64,000 bases of DNA, from NCBI GenBank assembly GCA_903813345.2, contig CAIIXF020000003.1, positions 1,766,109 through 1,830,108 on the forward strand. Reading direction: 5' to 3'. Position 1 is the stretch's first letter. The number at the start of each line of letters is the position of its first letter. Of this stretch, positions 34,449-44,398 are shown one piece after another. The position numbers and the translations under genes are program-made. Origin of the DNA: Owenia fusiformis (lineage: Eukaryota > Annelida > Polychaeta > Sabellida > Oweniidae). A model generated the notes under the pieces. It ran no database searches. It saw nothing but the letters and a program-made list of their open reading frames with translations, and was not told where the DNA came from.

Positions 34449-35003
34449 ATGACAAAGATTACTCTATACGCTCATCCGAGAATTGTGAACCTGAAGAAGA
34501 GTGGCAAAAACAACACACAGATCAAGAGGATCCTGAAGGAGGACGACAATATTGTGGTAACATGTGAAGGCATCAGCAGATTTCTGAAATGTTTTTCGCG
34601 CAACGGGGAGAGTAGAAGATGACCCGAGACGTAGCAAGGGGTCCAAGTTCACGCTTGAACACATGGACTTCCTCGATAAGCAAATGGAGATGGACATTGA
34701 GATGATGTCAGTGACGCTAGCAGCAAAGATGAGTGTGCGTTTCAACTTGGAGTTCTCTACGTCAAGCGTGAAGCGAATGAGAGGCAAGCTAGGCTGGAGG
34801 TGTGTGGGGACCAGGTACTGCCAGATGGCCCATGAAGCAAATAAACCAAAGAGATTGGCCTTTGCACTAAAGATACATACGTTTTACAAAGGGCGAGGGG
34901 TCTCACTGCATGTGCATTACTCCAAATACAGAAGGAAATCAATTCAACTGATGAAAATGTTCTGGAAACTTTTATTGAGAATGGACCAAGAAAGCTGGAC
35001 TTA
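34449..35003 (+). pseudogene. Tc1/mariner transposase relic 2, N-terminal half
   Basis: A frame from the ATG at 34449 reads HPRIVNLKKSGKNNTQIKRI and on to ISRFLKCF. A one-base shift near 34590 then gives DDPRRSKGSKFTLEHMDFLD, LAAKMSVRFNLEFSTSSVKR and RKLGWR-like KLGWRCVGTRYCQMAHEANK. This is the paired helix-turn-helix region of Tc1-like transposases (first HTH, GRPR-like linker, S-xx-T/S-V-x-R second HTH, LGW.....RY). The catalytic domain is absent beyond a scrambled start. The copy is frameshifted and truncated, and it is unrelated by position to the relic at 26324. Confidence 0.8.
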
Positions 35004-35649
35004 GTTCCATAACAGTGTTCACACTTTATTACCTCAGACATACCTGTCTACGGGTTAATTTCAATAGAATGACATTCCCTAGGCTGTGAGAAATTCCTTT
35101 TGGATATGAGGCTTTTTGGCCACATGCTCTCCGCTGAAAGGCAGCCAGTATTTATGTTTGAATTCTAAAAGGAACTGCTTTTTGGACTATCATCATTCAA
35201 TCATTCAATAAAGGTATCTTGTTGGCTTGTTAAGATATAAACACTTTCACTTTCTTGAGGCTTTTATCATCATGAGATTAGAGTCTAAAAGGTTGGAGAA
35301 GAGTACTCAAACACAAAATAATGCACTCGCCATGCTGCCCAGATTGTAATGAGCATGGGTTAGTACTTATTTTATCCAGGAATGAACTAATGGTATAGAC
35401 CTATTTGTTTTATAGGATACAACCATTTATCTTATATCCATAGTAACAATTAACATTTGGAAATGTTTGATATAGTCAAAATCAATCATTCAAAAAATGA
35501 TGCATTCATATGAGCACACTAGCACAGATTATTTCGTGCAAGGGAGAAACACTTGCTACATTTAATGATATGTATTTACAATTTTTACCTCACACCCAAT
35601 TCATGATACAGACTTTATATTCTACAACCACACCCCAACACTTTTATGG

Positions 35650-35862
35650 TTGCACTCCTATCCATGCTATAGTCTTCTCTCTCCCATGCTCAACAAACAT
35701 TGCTCTCAAATATGCAAGGTCAAAAACGATACGTTGCCAGTACTGCATGACTTGTATGCCCCTGAAATAAACGGGCCAACCCTTGATGAGTGCAATGCTA
35801 TGTGTGGAGAATGGGATGATTTGCACTTTTCACTCGGTGCAGTAGATGGCATCTCTCATTAA
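35650..35862 (+). pseudogene. Harbinger-like DDE transposase fragment, cut by repeat A
   Basis: The frame reads DTLPVLHDLYAPEINGPTLD, EWDDLHFSLGAVDGISH and then a stop created by the junction with dispersed repeat A. F-x-L-G-A-V-D-G-x-S-H fits the first catalytic-aspartate region of Harbinger/DDE_4-type transposases (G-x-x-D-G-x-H). The reading ends exactly where homology to the repeat at 155-690 begins (about 35862). This marks an insertion or deletion breakpoint. Confidence 0.5.
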
Positions 35863-36410
35863 AGATCCACCTAAATACTTACACTGAAAAGTTGAGATCA
35901 ATTTAGAACAATGTTATTAATAATTATATTGGCAGAATACATGTCACAATAAACATATAGTACTGATGGCGCCATTTCACTTTGTTAAGTGAGCGGATCT
36001 CCATATTGTGGCAGAATTGTTTGAAATAATAACCAAAGATTCAGAGAAAACAAAGCATTTTAGAGATCTGCTGATGAAACATTTTCCTATAAAGAAATAA
36101 AAACTGTTAAGTTTAAGTGTTAAGTGAGCTGATCTCCATATTTTGGCAGAATTGTTTGATATAATAACCAAAGATTCAGTGAAAACAAAGCATTTTAGAT
36201 ATCTCTGCTGTTGAAATATTTTCCAATAAAGAAATACTATACAAACTGTATGTAAAGAATGTGTCATACAAGAGTTAAATCATATAAGTTGACAAGATGT
36301 CCATCGACTGGAGTATCAATGCCAATTGAGGATTCATAGAATGACAATTTGAAAATAATTAAAAATACATTATTTAGATTAATAAATTATGGTTAATATT
36401 TCTGACAACA
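35862..36410 (+). repeat. Dispersed repeat family A, copy 2, with internal duplication
   Basis: The copy matches 300-690 but contains two tandem copies (about 35984-36112 and 36113-36240) of a unit with GATCTCCATATT.TGGCAGAA. Each unit reads ELF(E/D)IITKDS.KTKHFR in one frame; the first continues DLLMKHFPIKK to a stop. The segment at 51660-51770 encodes EFMEIITNNTAKTKHIRDLL and IKYFPIQKY. Conservation at the amino-acid level shows that this part of the family was once protein-coding. Confidence 0.75.
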
Positions 36411-36972
36411 TATTTACGATATACATGGAACACAACAAGTGCATAAAAATTGGGGACAAGTAGACAGAAAAGTATGTATTGGAGCAAATTTAATTTCCTA
36501 TTTGGTGTATATTAATTACCACATATTGCTTAAAAGTTAATTTTAAAACAACCTAAAAATATATTATTTTGCTTATTAATCATATTAATATATCAGTATT
36601 ATGTGAGTATATATTTTCATTTGAATGAATTTTAACAAAAGTGTATCTAAGAATTAATGTAAAAGTTAAACAGTACAACCCTAATCTAATCATCATCATC
36701 ATCGGGTAATAACAAACAGTATAGGTCACGCCGAGGGTCTCATTTTAGTGCATCACAGCACACTATCTTGGTACATCTATTGTTGCATTGGCGCAACCAA
36801 TTCAATGTCATTTGTGAAATGTTGGAGATCAATGCATCAGACTACATTGACAAGATTAACCATAGTCATGGGAAACCTAGATTTGATTAAAATCAGATCT
36901 CTCTGATTCGTCAATTATTATTCGTTATTATTATTCGAGGATGATAGGATAATCAGAAGAAACAAAGAGATA

Positions 36973-37771
36973 ATGCTCGCTATCTTGGATGCTGTCATAT
37001 TCTTTGGGTCCCAAAACATGGCCTTCCGAGGCAAAGAAGATTTGTCTAATTTTATGTCCCTAGTCAAATACGCCGCCTCAAAAAGTCAAGTTCTTCAAGA
37101 TCATTTAAATAGCGCACCGAAATATGCAACCTACCTCTCCCCTGAACTACAAAACAAACTGATTAGTTTGTGTGGTGATCAGATCCGAAAAAATAAAAGA
37201 AAAAATAAATGAAGCCGAGTTCTTCAGTATATTGGCTGATGAGGCTACCGACAGTGCAGTATACGAGAAGCTGGCTTTATGCATCAGGTATATCAAAACA
37301 TTTCCTGATAAGCCATCCATCTTGAAAGAGGAACTGCTCGAATTTATAAAATACTCTGATGGTAAAGCGGAAACGATTACAGATGCGATACTAGAAGGTA
37401 CAAATGGCCTAAATATGTCAAAACTTGGAGCCCAGGGCTATGATGGAGCCAGTGTCATGGCAGGGATTCACAATGGGGTACAGGCACGAATTACGGGATC
37501 ATACGAACAAGCTGTGTACATTCACTGCCAGGCACATGTATTGAATCTGTGTATTGCCTCATCATGCAAGGAAATCTCTCTGGTTCGCAACCTTATCGAC
37601 ATGGTCCAACAAATTCCATTCGCCTTCAAATATAGTGCTAAAAGAATTTTCAGACTTCAAGACAAAATTAGAGCACATGGTAACCCTGCAGCTGGACGAA
37701 AATCAAGGCTCTAAACAAGCTAAAATAGCTTCAGAATGTTTGACATTATGTCGGTCCAGGGGTACCTATTA
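36973..37771 (+). pseudogene. hAT-family transposase relic (ZMYM/DUF4371-like)
   Basis: Frame 1 (36973-37212) has AILDAVIFFGSQNMAFRGKE, a hallmark start, and LSPELQNKLISLCGDQIRK. A one-base shift in an A-rich run at about 37190-37206 leads to frame 2 (to 37714) with EAEFFSILADEATDSAVYEK, AQGYDGASVMAGIHNGVQAR and YIHCQAHVLNLCI. F-S-I-x-x-D-E-x-T-D, G-Q/Y-D-G-A-x-x-M-x-G and C-x-A-H-x-L-N-L are catalytic-core motifs of zinc-finger MYM/hAT transposases. A further shift near 37650 leads to a third frame. The N-terminal zinc finger and the C-terminal dimerisation domain are missing. It is a dead fragment, though still closely recognisable, so fairly recent. Confidence 0.85.
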
Positions 37772-39349
37772 GAGGTGTAACTCGAGTTCAACTTGCAAAA
37801 TATTTCCAAAACTCGTGTTCATTCATTTCGTCCAGTACATATTGTAAACGGTCAAGCGGCAAGTTTCTCTGGTTTAGTCTCATCTAAAAGGTGTTTAACA
37901 CGTTGGGGCCATAAGAAAGTGGGGTATTCATTGCAGTTATCTCATATTTCAATAAAAAACGATCTGGTATAGATGTCACCACATACGGTAAGGACAAGAG
38001 ATCGCTAGAATCTAACCAAACAATATTTTAGAAAACCCAGAAATGGAGAAATAAACATGCAATCTGTCTATTCCTGCAATGTGGCTTTGGCAGGGTGTTT
38101 CAGTCTGAACCACATACATGTATGTATGACATTTAAGTATGTTTGTATAACATCAGTGACAATGTATATCATCAAAGGCACTAAAGGGGGAGAGAGAAAG
38201 AAGACTGGAAAGGGGCAGATTCCTTGGTCACCATGCCAACAACCAACACAATTAAAAAGGGCTTTGTATAAAAAACCTCCTACCCACGTACCCTCGTACC
38301 CACGTACGTGGGTCCTGACCCAGTCTTTAAAGAGTTAAATCTTTAACATTTTTTAAACATTATTCTATCTCAATGTATGCTTTATTATGGATGAATTTAT
38401 GTACCCATATGCCTTTATTTCTAGATCGGACATCTGTCTCGTCATAAAATAAAGCCGGCATTGCATAATGTTCATTTGAGCTATTTGAGTGTTGTTTTTG
38501 ATATATCGAAGCGATTTTTTGTTGATCGGGCAGTCTTACAGTGTACAACCAATCTATTGCTTGGCGCAAATTCGACCAAGCGCATATATTTAGTATTTTT
38601 GTCAGTCATACTTTTAATAGTCCTATACCTTTTAATTTACCATAATGTATATAGAATCAACAATCCACTTTTAGACCATTTGCTTTAAAGTGTCTCACAT
38701 ATCCGATCAAAATTTGCCATGCAAACATGTTAGTCTACTTTACTGGCCCCCCTTGCTGTAACAAGGAACACAAAACACATTAAAACGTAAACATAAACCA
38801 ATTAGTCACTTCACTATGAAAGTCATTTACTGTGTCAACTTAGTAACCCTTGCATATCGTGCTCACTCAAGTATTGAATATTTTTTATGATCTAAATGAT
38901 TGTGGTTTATCAAAAAGTGATATATTTTAGTTACAAATACATTAATAAATATATTCATTCAAATAGCACTAGAATGCGGGAAGAAAGAGCAATGATGACA
39001 AAATGCAGACAGAATTTTCCGTAAGGGTTTCAAACATTTCTGGACACAATCATAAATGTACTTCATGTGTACTGTTATTTTTAGTGCTGCATTTATAGAT
39101 ATAATTTCACGTATTAAAATCATATTTTCCAGCAACGACTTCAAATTCGGAACCACACCCTTATCACATTTTCTTCAATAACTCCAAACATGTGTAAACA
39201 TTGACCATGTGCATATAAATTCAGATTTCACGAGCTCTTTCCTACTCGAGTACCTCATACACCCCTGCATGGATTTGAGTTGGATTCGCCCTTTATACGT
39301 GAGCCGATACACATCGCAAACGCTGATTGGATAAAGATTGCGAGAGTCT
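37772..39349. other. No gene recognised
   Basis: A short palindrome CCCACGTACGTGGG (about 38297) lies within a CCCACGTACC repeat. Otherwise the ORFs here (38057-38338, 38461-38688) are unrecognised. Confidence 0.35.
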
Positions 39350-39650
39350 TTAAAACCTTTGTCGTTAGGATTCCCGTTTTAAGTTATTTTTATTCAACAT
39401 CAATACCAAAAACACCCCTATGACTCCTGGTTCAAAAGCTTGCCTATTTTCAAAATGGCCACCATTTTTGTCTCGCCAAATTCAATTTTGGACCATTTGT
39501 TTTAAAACCTCTGTCGATAGGATTCCCGTTTTAAGTTATTTTTGTTCAACATAATATAAAAAAACGCCCTCTGACTTCTGATTCAAAAGCTTGCCTATTT
39601 TCAAAATGGCCACCATTTTGTCTCACAAAATTCACCTTTGGACCATTTGC
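39350..39650 (+). repeat. About 151-bp tandem duplication
   Basis: TTTAAAACCTTTGTCGTTAG at 39350 recurs as TTTAAAACCTCTGTCGATAG at about 39500. Both units contain GGATTCCCGTTTTAAG, GCTTGCCTATTTTCAAAATG and the GCCACCATTTT.GTCTC block. The GCCAT-type ATGGCCACC words resemble those in the duplication at 32259, but the units are different. Confidence 0.85.
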
Positions 39651-39774
39651 TAGCTTTATAAATAATTTCAGGTGTCCTGCGTTGTAAAAAGTAGTTGTAT
39701 GAAATGATTTTGTTACAAAAAATCTGCAAAAAATTATGTCCGTTTTTTATTTTATTTTATGCCATTTTCGCCAT

Positions 39775-39830
39775 CATTCACTTTTGAGCAACACCATGTG
39801 GGCCCAGTTCCCACGGTACTATTTATTCTT
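39775..39830 (+). repeat. Short dispersed repeat shared with 28905-28975
   Basis: GCCATCATTCACTTTTGAGC followed by AACACxATGTGxGCCCA and a CTACTATTTAT-like end occurs here and at about 28902. The copies are about 60 bases long. Confidence 0.7.
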
Positions 39831-40789
39831 GATTTGGATATCGTGTCTCTTAAAATTAACGTAGCTGTAAAACATTTTCTATGATACTATTCTTAATAAG
39901 CTTTGATTACATAGGATATCCAAATTATTATTCAATGATTATAAACAATTTTTTCAAACCCTGCACGTTCCTTCTAATTTCAGTAGTCAACAAGTTCAGG
40001 TCAGTCGAGCTCTTCACGGCCAGTTCTCTAAATACACAAGAGTAAGCCGGGTTGAAAGTACTCCTGACAATGGTGACAGTACTCTCGACAATGATGACCG
40101 TGTTCATGTTGCTGATTCTGAACCAATAGATGATTTGGGCGATTTAGAGCCATTACAACAATGCTTTACCAAGAGCCATTTAAACAACATCATACATAAA
40201 AGTGACATTCTTATAGAGAACAATCATGTACAAGAATTTCCACCCAATTCCTAAAAAGTGAGACTGTTGGTGTGCATTTCATAGAAAGGTGCAAAGATTC
40301 ATTTAAATGCCCCTGCCCATCATTTTCAAATAGAAAATTTTGTGCACACGTCCTTGCAGTGGCTGGGTTATAGAGACTTGCTTCCCATCTATTGCCCCAA
40401 TCAGGTTTGGGTAGTTCCATTTATGCTGGAACCCCTTTGCCACATCTTTCCACTCTTGCTCTGCTTCAGGACACTGCAATGTACAAGATACTTTAACTCT
40501 GCATGTTTTTTAGCTGACCACAACAACCATTGAATCATCTGAGGATGAAGCTGAAGAGGCAGAGCTCCAAGAAACACCTAATGGGAAAACAACCCATGAG
40601 ACCACTGAGGAACCTATGAAAGAAACAGTTCAAGGTATGGTATGGTAATGGTGAGGCTATGGTGTGATACAAGTATAGTAATGGTATGATACCGGTATAC
40701 TATGATAATGGTATAATACTAGTATGGTGAAGGCATGATACTGATATGATAATGGTATGATGATGGTATGGTAAAATAAAAAAATACCA

Positions 40790-41010
40790 TGAGGTTCTCA
40801 TACATAACACTGAAGCAAGATACCATGAGGTTATCAGAGAACATGGAGGTATGATACCATGATGTTATACAGATCATTAAGGTATGATACCATGAGGTTC
40901 CCATATAGAACATTAAGGTATGATACCATGAGGTTCCCATACAGAACATTGAGGTATGACATCTTGAGGTTCCCATACAGAAAATTGAGGTATGATATTA
41001 TGAGATCATT
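40790..41010 (+). repeat. 36-bp minisatellite in the intron
   Basis: About six units of a 36-base repeat with GGTATGATACCATGAGGTTC at their core run from 40790 to 41010, degrading at both sides. Upstream (40640-40790) a looser ATGGTA-type repeat precedes it. The period is a multiple of three, which explains the LRYDTMRFPYRT ORF on + and its shadow on the other strand. It falls between the donor at 40635 and the acceptor at 41701. Confidence 0.85.
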
Positions 41011-41013
41011 GTA

Positions 41014-41148
41014 CAGGCCCGTAGCCAGAATTTTCCAAGGGGGAGGTTCACTTTTCCAAAAATTCTAGGGGGGTTCACTTTGGCAAATTTGGCCAAAAAT
41101 CACTCAAAAAATAGTCATAATGGTGAAAAACTGCATGATTTTGAAAGA
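41014..41148 (+). mobile_element. CAGGCCCGTAGCCAG element, truncated copy
   Basis: This copy starts CAGGCCCGTAGCCAGAATTT and matches the reverse complement of 57101-57263 over about 130 bases, including GGTTCACTTTGGCAAAT and AACTGCATGATTTTGAAAGA. The second inverted terminus is missing. At 41150 the match ends and a coding relic begins. Confidence 0.75.
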
Positions 41149-41149
41149 A

Positions 41150-41400
41150 ATGACAAGAAAGGATATATCACCAAATTATTGCGCAGAGAAATTATAAATG
41201 CCGCCCGTCACATTTTTGGATACCACAGGTTGTGTGATTTTGCCTATTGTGAATCCCCAAAAAATAAGGAGAAATATGTAAAAAATGGATTGGTCAAACA
41301 TGTTTACTCTGTAATGAAACAGGCTGAGGTGTCAAAATAGCCCAACGTGGCAAAGGAAATTTGGAAAAAATGTCAGGTTTCATGCAAATGTTTTAGCTGA
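41150..41400 (+). pseudogene. Transposon-protein relic with HIFGYH-x2-C motif
   Basis: The frame reads LLRREIINAARHIFGYHRLC, DFAYCES and later NGLVKHVYSVMKQAEVSK before a stop. The second part recurs at 49392-49490. H-I/V-F-G-x-H-x2-C-x4-C is a zinc-binding-like signature seen in several invertebrate mobile-element proteins (MULE- or YqaJ-associated). The precise superfamily is unknown. At 41337 this copy stops, while the copy at 49460 reads on because of a one-base difference. Confidence 0.45.
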
Positions 41401-42349
41401 AATTGAAGGTGAAGACCTAGAATGGGGATAACATGTCATTTCAAAATCCAGATTTATATTCGGTCAGTGAAAATACTGGGTCAGATTAAAAAAATGTGTC
41501 TCCCATAACCAAGATACACACACCGGAATAGCCCTACAACGGTAAAGTCAGATACCATAAAATAAAATTGCATTTTTGTTACAGTTATAGTGAATTGTCT
41601 ATCCAATGGAGTCTCATTCACATGTAACACTGATATTACTTTGAGGTTAGTGTACTGTTTTCATTTTTTTCATTCGTTATCTAACAATACATAAATTACA
41701 GGAGTGTGCCCTAGTCAATCAGGAAATCAAGGACCTGCTGAAGTATCTGAAGAACCATACAGGTTGAAGAACCCATACAGATTGAATTACCCATACAGAT
41801 AGAAGAAACTAGTATAAGAATAGACTTTTTGAGTGATGAGGAGGAGGGTCCAAACGATTCAATAAGATTCAAGCTTACATACCCATTTAGAAGTCATCTC
41901 ATAGAGGAGAAAATAAAAGAAGTCTATAAAAAAGTTTGATGTTGTTTTTAAGACTTATTGTGTTCTAGACAGTTGGTTATTCTTTGGTTGTCCTGTTGAT
42001 TTTCTTTATTTCTTGGTCAAACTGTGCTCATGATTTGGTCTCAAAATATATCTAAGATATATGTGTTATATGAGCATCTAAATTAGGACATTACTGATTG
42101 TCCAGGAGAAAAATCTGGATGGTCTGATCTCTAATAAATCTGAACTTTTATTTGAAAATGGTGGGAAATTGAAATATTTGATAAATTAAATGAAAATCAC
42201 CCACTAGGTCAGCGAGTCAATGCAGCATACATATCCAAGGTGAATGCACATTTACTATTAATCTTAATTTATTTTATTATTTTTATTTTGATAGAATTTA
42301 TTATATAGATTATAGTTTAGAACTAATGTGCTTTGAATGTAAAACATCA

Positions 42350-42733
42350 AAAGCTCTATTGTTTCAAATTCTGAAAGTGCAAAAAAGATTCTTATGACTA
42401 ATTACAAACAGTGTTAGAACAAACGATTCCTCTCTACAATTTAAGAAAATAAAGCTAAATGTTGGTATTTTTTTTGTATTTAATTGTCTCAAACGACCTA
42501 AAGAATTTCCTCAAACTCTATTCTATGACTTCTTCATATCAAATGCTCAAACTCATGGTCAAGAGACATGTTATAGTTTCAATCTTAGAGCTAATCAATT
42601 TAAATCTACATTTGGACAAAGGAGCATTAAATACATAGGACAAACAACATGGAATGAATTACCTGAAACTTTTAAACTTCTGAATTCAAGAAATAAATTT
42701 AAGTCAGACTTGAAAAAGTATTATCTGTATTAA
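42350..42733 (+). pseudogene. CR1/L2-type LINE ORF2 C-terminus
   Basis: After one in-frame TGA the frame is open for about 110 codons to TAA (42731-42733). It reads SLQFKKIKLNVGIFFVFNCL, FYDFFISNAQTHGQETCYSF and TFGQRSIKYIGQTTWNELPE and ends FKSDLKKYYLY. The block T-F-G-x-x-S-x-x-Y-x-G-x-x-x-W-N-x-L-P followed by F-K-x-x-L-K-x-Y is the C-terminal hallmark of CR1/L2-like non-LTR retrotransposon polyproteins. The 5' part is missing, as usual for LINE insertions. A 3' UTR with the short palindromic CCCGCATGGGTG word and AATAAA (about 42944) follows. Confidence 0.85.
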
Positions 42734-42965
42734 ATTAAGTATTAAATTGATCTTTATAACATTTAGCTATATGTGCTTATATATATGTATAGTTCTTTCT
42801 CTTCTTTTAGTTTTCTCCTAACTTTTCTATCCTTAAAAACAGTTTCATATCTTGTCATCTTGATTAATACAATTATGTAATGTAACTATATACACCCGCA
42901 TGGGTGTCAGTTGCCTGTACAATGAACATTTATATAAGTGATGAATAAACAACTATGTAAACTGT
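42734..42965 (+). other. LINE 3' UTR and end
   Basis: The sequence after the LINE stop includes CACCCGCATGGGTGTCAGTT and a GATGAATAAACAAC polyadenylation-like end. It matches the expected 3' UTR position of the truncated LINE. Confidence 0.5.
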
Positions 42966-43162
42966 ATTTCATTGTTTCAACAAAGAGGTTAATTAACAAA
43001 GTCTCACAAAAACAAAAGAAGCCTTTAAAGAAAAAAGGTTGAAAGAATAATGACCAATTTTATTCACTTTTAACTTTGGATAATTTAATAATATCATTGT
43101 ATGGTTATTTTCAAATTTGAAAAATTTAAAGTTATTTAAAAAAAATTATTTTTGAAATTAAG

Positions 43163-43417
43163 GATACCCAAGACAAGACACAGCTGCCCTTGCAAACCTA
43201 TGCAGACAAAGACTATGGACCATTCCCAGAGGTTTCTTTCAAACCAGCTTGCAGACCTAGGGTTCAGCTTTGACAGATTACCAGACAAGGTGTTCTTGAA
43301 TTCAGGACTGTAATTTCTATCTTTTCTCTCTTCAATGATGAAATTCTAAATCTCAACAACTTTGCTCCGCGTGAAAATGATTCAAAAATTGCTTTACAAA
43401 GAAGAAAAATGGAGTAA
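43163..43417 (+). pseudogene. piggyBac transposase relic 3
   Basis: An 85-codon frame has one in-frame TGA. It reads PEVSFKPACRPRVQL, stop, QITRQGVLEFRTVISIFSLF, then NDEILNLNNF. The intact copy at 19450-19590 has FAPRRPPGVQLGRLTRNGIL and IFSLFFNQDILQ in the same order and spacing. This is the start of the piggyBac transposase domain. The rest is missing. Confidence 0.65.
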
Positions 43418-43751
43418 TTTAATGGTTAAACTACTATCGTTGGGAGTCCAACACACTGTGGGGATGGAGAAAGTCGAGAGGAAGGTAAATGTAAGAGATG
43501 GTAAGAAGAAGACGGAAAAGAGGAAGCGGGAAGAAGACTTGATAGAGTAAATAATTTACCATATGTTGAGGAACCCCTGCCTACATCTTGTGTCAATTTT
43601 GGAAAGAACACCTTCACTGTCTTAACTAAGATGTAGAATGCAGTATGTCTGCAGTGCAATGCAACAGTTTATGTATTTTCCCACACTTAAATTTTTATAT
43701 TAATTTATATATAATTTCCCAATTTTTCTAGTTCTCTATTGTTGTTACAGG

Positions 43752-44229
43752 AGTGAATGTGGGGGTAAATGTTTCCCAATACCTACAGGCCAGAAAGTGT
43801 GTGCTGGATACACGACAAAAAAGCAGTGCTGAAGATGGGCCCACATTCTTGTATTACAATTTCCATTTAGAGGGTAATTTTCTGCAAAAGATGGTATTGG
43901 GCTTTGAGAAGCCTGCATGGACTGCCATCCTTTCATCAGGATTTGATGACAAAATCCAAATCCAAGGATGCTGCTTTCACTGGACGCAAGCAGTGTGGAG
44001 AAGAATACAAGGAAGTGGCCTTCAGACTGCATTCATGGAGGATGCTGCTGTGCAGAATTACGCGAAGAAGATATTTCCACAGCTTGTGACGCAAACCACA
44101 CTAAAACGAGGGATGTGGTATAACAGAATAATGTACCAACAGGCAGGCATTTTTGTTTTGTTTTGCTTTGAATGGAACACATTTGACAAAAAACAGAGCA
44201 ATATGAGACTCACAATTGTTATCGGGTAG
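43752..44229 (+). pseudogene. MULE-type transposase relic, ends in repeat A
   Basis: An acceptor-like GTTGTTACAG precedes a 158-codon frame. Its informative part is IQIQGCCFHWTQAVWRRIQG followed by SGLQTAFMEDAAVQNYAKKI. G-C-x-F-H-x-x-Q-A-x-W-R-x-x-Q...G-L is the C-terminal part of the MULE transposase DDE domain as found with FLYWCH or SWIM neighbours. The last codons (from about 44200) are already dispersed repeat A, so this ORF is interrupted by that repeat. The catalytic aspartates were not located; the first third looks rearranged. Confidence 0.65.
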
Positions 44230-44398
44230 GTTGAAAATTAAAATTACCTTTTCAAGCTTCATAGATGATAATAGAGACAAATGTGCTGTCCTTTGACATG
44301 GCATGTGAATAAATATCTTTATAAAGCCTGAAATTATTAAAGATCCTCCAAAAATACTTACATTGAAAAGATTTATTAATTATATCGGCAGAATACCA
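44198..44398 (+). repeat. Dispersed repeat family A, copy 3
   Basis: This matches 155-400 closely (CTCACAATTGTTAT, TGTGCTGTC.TTTGACATGG and AATATCTTTATAAAGCC), with a 14-base gap near 44262. It ends at TATCGGCAGAATACC and unrelated sequence follows. Confidence 0.8.

Larger units (their letters stand above)
39984..41939 (+). pseudogene. Broken multi-exon gene with a SWIM zinc-binding motif
   Basis: An acceptor (TTCTAATTTCAG) starts a frame with VSRALHGQFSKYTRVSRVES, which is acidic toward its end, to TAA at 40252. From about 40251 the next frame reads CKDSFKCPCPSFSNRKFCAH, then VLAVAGL and a stop. C-P-C-x8-C-A-H is the CxCxnCxH SWIM signature. A second exon (40514-40634, TTTTTTAG to GTATGG) is acidic/Thr-rich (TIESSEDEAEEAELQ). 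A third (41702-41939, ATTACAG start) joins it in phase 1. The third shows an 18-bp coding repeat (GAAGAACCCATACAG-like) with a one-base loss, then IRIDFLSDEEEGPNDSIRF and a stop. SWIM domains bind DNA or protein and are common in MULE-type transposases and in ZSWIM host proteins. At least two frameshifts mean it is not functional as read. None of these exons has a start codon. Confidence 0.5.

Noticed and set aside
35510-35770. 86-codon ORF MSTLAQIISCKG as a separate gene
   Set aside because: It overlaps the Harbinger-like frame, which carries the recognisable LGAVDG motif.
40719-41068. ORFs on both strands with repeated RYDTMRFPYRT-type peptides
   Set aside because: They come from the 36-bp minisatellite, which lies inside an intron-like interval.
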